Shown here in pieces: positions 49,015 through 49,522 of a stretch of 49,522 nt of DNA. The notes beneath the pieces are model-generated. The model was not told the origin of the DNA and made no database searches. It was given only the letters and a program-made list of their open reading frames with translations. Source of the stretch: Longimycelium tulufanense (GTDB taxonomy: Bacteria; Actinomycetota; Actinomycetes; Mycobacteriales; Pseudonocardiaceae); the NCBI RefSeq assembly GCF_014645795.1, contig NZ_BMMK01000038.1:1-49522 (forward strand), given 5' to 3'. Each line of letters starts with the position of its first letter. The first letter of the stretch is position 1. Position numbers and translations under genes: made by a program.

Positions 49015-49340
49015 AGCTCACCACCTTTGTCGGTGCTGACGAACGCGAAGTTCCACGTCAGGTTCTCCGGGGCCGCGACGACAGCTCCGCAGCGGCGGCA
49101 GTGCCCATACTCGTTGGTGCCCCACGAATGCGGGCACTCCTGCTCCACATCCGCAAGACGCAGCGGATAGGCTGTGCGGTCGATCGCGCTGAAGGTGCAC
49201 CCGCCCTGGTGCATCCACATGCGCTGAGGCCAACCGACGTTGGTGTCCACGAGGCACAGCGGGGTGCCGTCCGCGTCGATGACCCACTGACCGACGGGAA
49301 GCGACTCGACCTCCGCCGAGGTGAAGATCGTGTTGGTCAT
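49011..49340 (-). CDS. small zinc-ribbon protein
   Basis: A 109-residue protein from ATG 49340 with AAGGAGA. The first 75 residues are beta-rich (LPVGQWVIDADGTPLCLVDTN, MWMHQGGCTFSAID). A C-terminal pattern (CPHSWGTNEYGHCRRCG) forms a zinc-ribbon knuckle. It is coupled to the next gene. Function unknown. Confidence 0.78.
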   Translation of the reverse strand: MTNTIFTSAEVESLPVGQWVIDADGTPLCLVDTNVGWPQRMWMHQGGCTFSAIDRTAYPLRLADVEQECPHSWGTNEYGHCRRCGAVVAAPENLTWNFAFVSTDKGGEL

Positions 49341-49522
49341 CACGTCTCCTTGTGGCCGCTGGCGAGCAGGTGTCCGCGGCCGTAGATCTCGGCGCAGGGG
49401 GCGCATTCGCGGAACCGGCGCCAGTAGGGGGAGCCGAGGCCGCTGTGATCGGGCGACATCACGATTTCCAGGTAGACGTCACCGGGGCGGATGCGACGAC
49501 GACAGTTGCGGGCGTGCACGTC
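49340..49522 (-). CDS. Cys-rich protein, 5' end beyond the window
   Basis: The last 60 codons are visible, in a frame open to the window edge and strongly G/C-biased at third positions. They read CRRRIRPGDVYLEIVMSPD and FRECAPCAEIYGRG, again a small protein with Cys knuckles, and end KET-stop. The end overlaps the next start as TGATG. Its length and start are unknown. Confidence 0.75.
   Translation of the reverse strand, partial: DVHARNCRRRIRPGDVYLEIVMSPDHSGLGSPYWRRFRECAPCAEIYGRGHLLASGHKET

Noticed and set aside
1-49522. Integrase or transposase marking element ends
   Set aside because: No tyrosine or serine recombinase motif was found in any plausible gene; the 16-residue tail at 3-53 is too short to call a transposase.

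Overview
This is high-GC actinomycete DNA: strong G/C third-position bias, many GTG starts, GTGA/ATGA/TGATG gene overlaps and a DUF3558-type lipoprotein. A member of the Pseudonocardiales is the best guess, but nothing in the window fixes the genus. It reads as integrated mobile DNA made of three joined blocks.

Block 1 (about 0.5-21.7 kb, nearly all minus strand) is a complete siphovirus virion module. In transcription order: ParB-fold/adenine methyltransferase fusion, small and large terminase, portal, minor capsid protein, scaffold, major capsid, connector and tail-completion proteins, tail tube, frameshifted tail chaperones, tape measure, Dit-like protein, three minor tail proteins, a holin-like protein and a GH25 endolysin. 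Three plus-strand genes interrupt it like morons: a double zinc-ribbon protein (8251-8862), a lipoprotein (15020-15415) and a small Cys/His protein (18212-18454). A small gene after terL is broken by one stop and one frameshift.

Block 2 (about 21.8-32 kb) is a control and cargo zone. It holds small plus-strand regulators, three minus-strand DNA-binding or coiled small proteins, and a decayed secreted-protein gene. It also holds a two-gene cassette: a 1050-residue protein of unknown function and a 619-residue polymorphic-toxin-like protein with a pretoxin (PT-TG-like) segment and a PD-(D/E)xK-like nuclease motif. Convergent to it lie an ESX-substrate-like small helical protein and a DUF3558 lipoprotein.

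Block 3 (about 32-49.5 kb) resembles an actinomycete integrative conjugative element (AICE). The plus strand carries a DUF2637 membrane protein, a small membrane protein, a large Gly/Arg-rich membrane protein, an FtsK/TraB-type DNA translocase, a YdjM-like membrane hydrolase and a secreted NucA/NucB-type nuclease. The minus strand carries a tightly overlapped operon: sigma-like HTH protein, adenine methyltransferase, many tiny Cys-rich proteins and a prim-pol.

Two repeat systems mark the transfer genes. About 35 copies of GGGGAC lie inside the ends of the translocase and hydrolase genes, and ten copies of CCGTCCA lie between those genes; both are candidate recognition sites for the translocase. 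No integrase, attachment site, rRNA, tRNA or CRISPR array was found, so whether blocks 1 and 3 are one hybrid element or two neighbours is unresolved.
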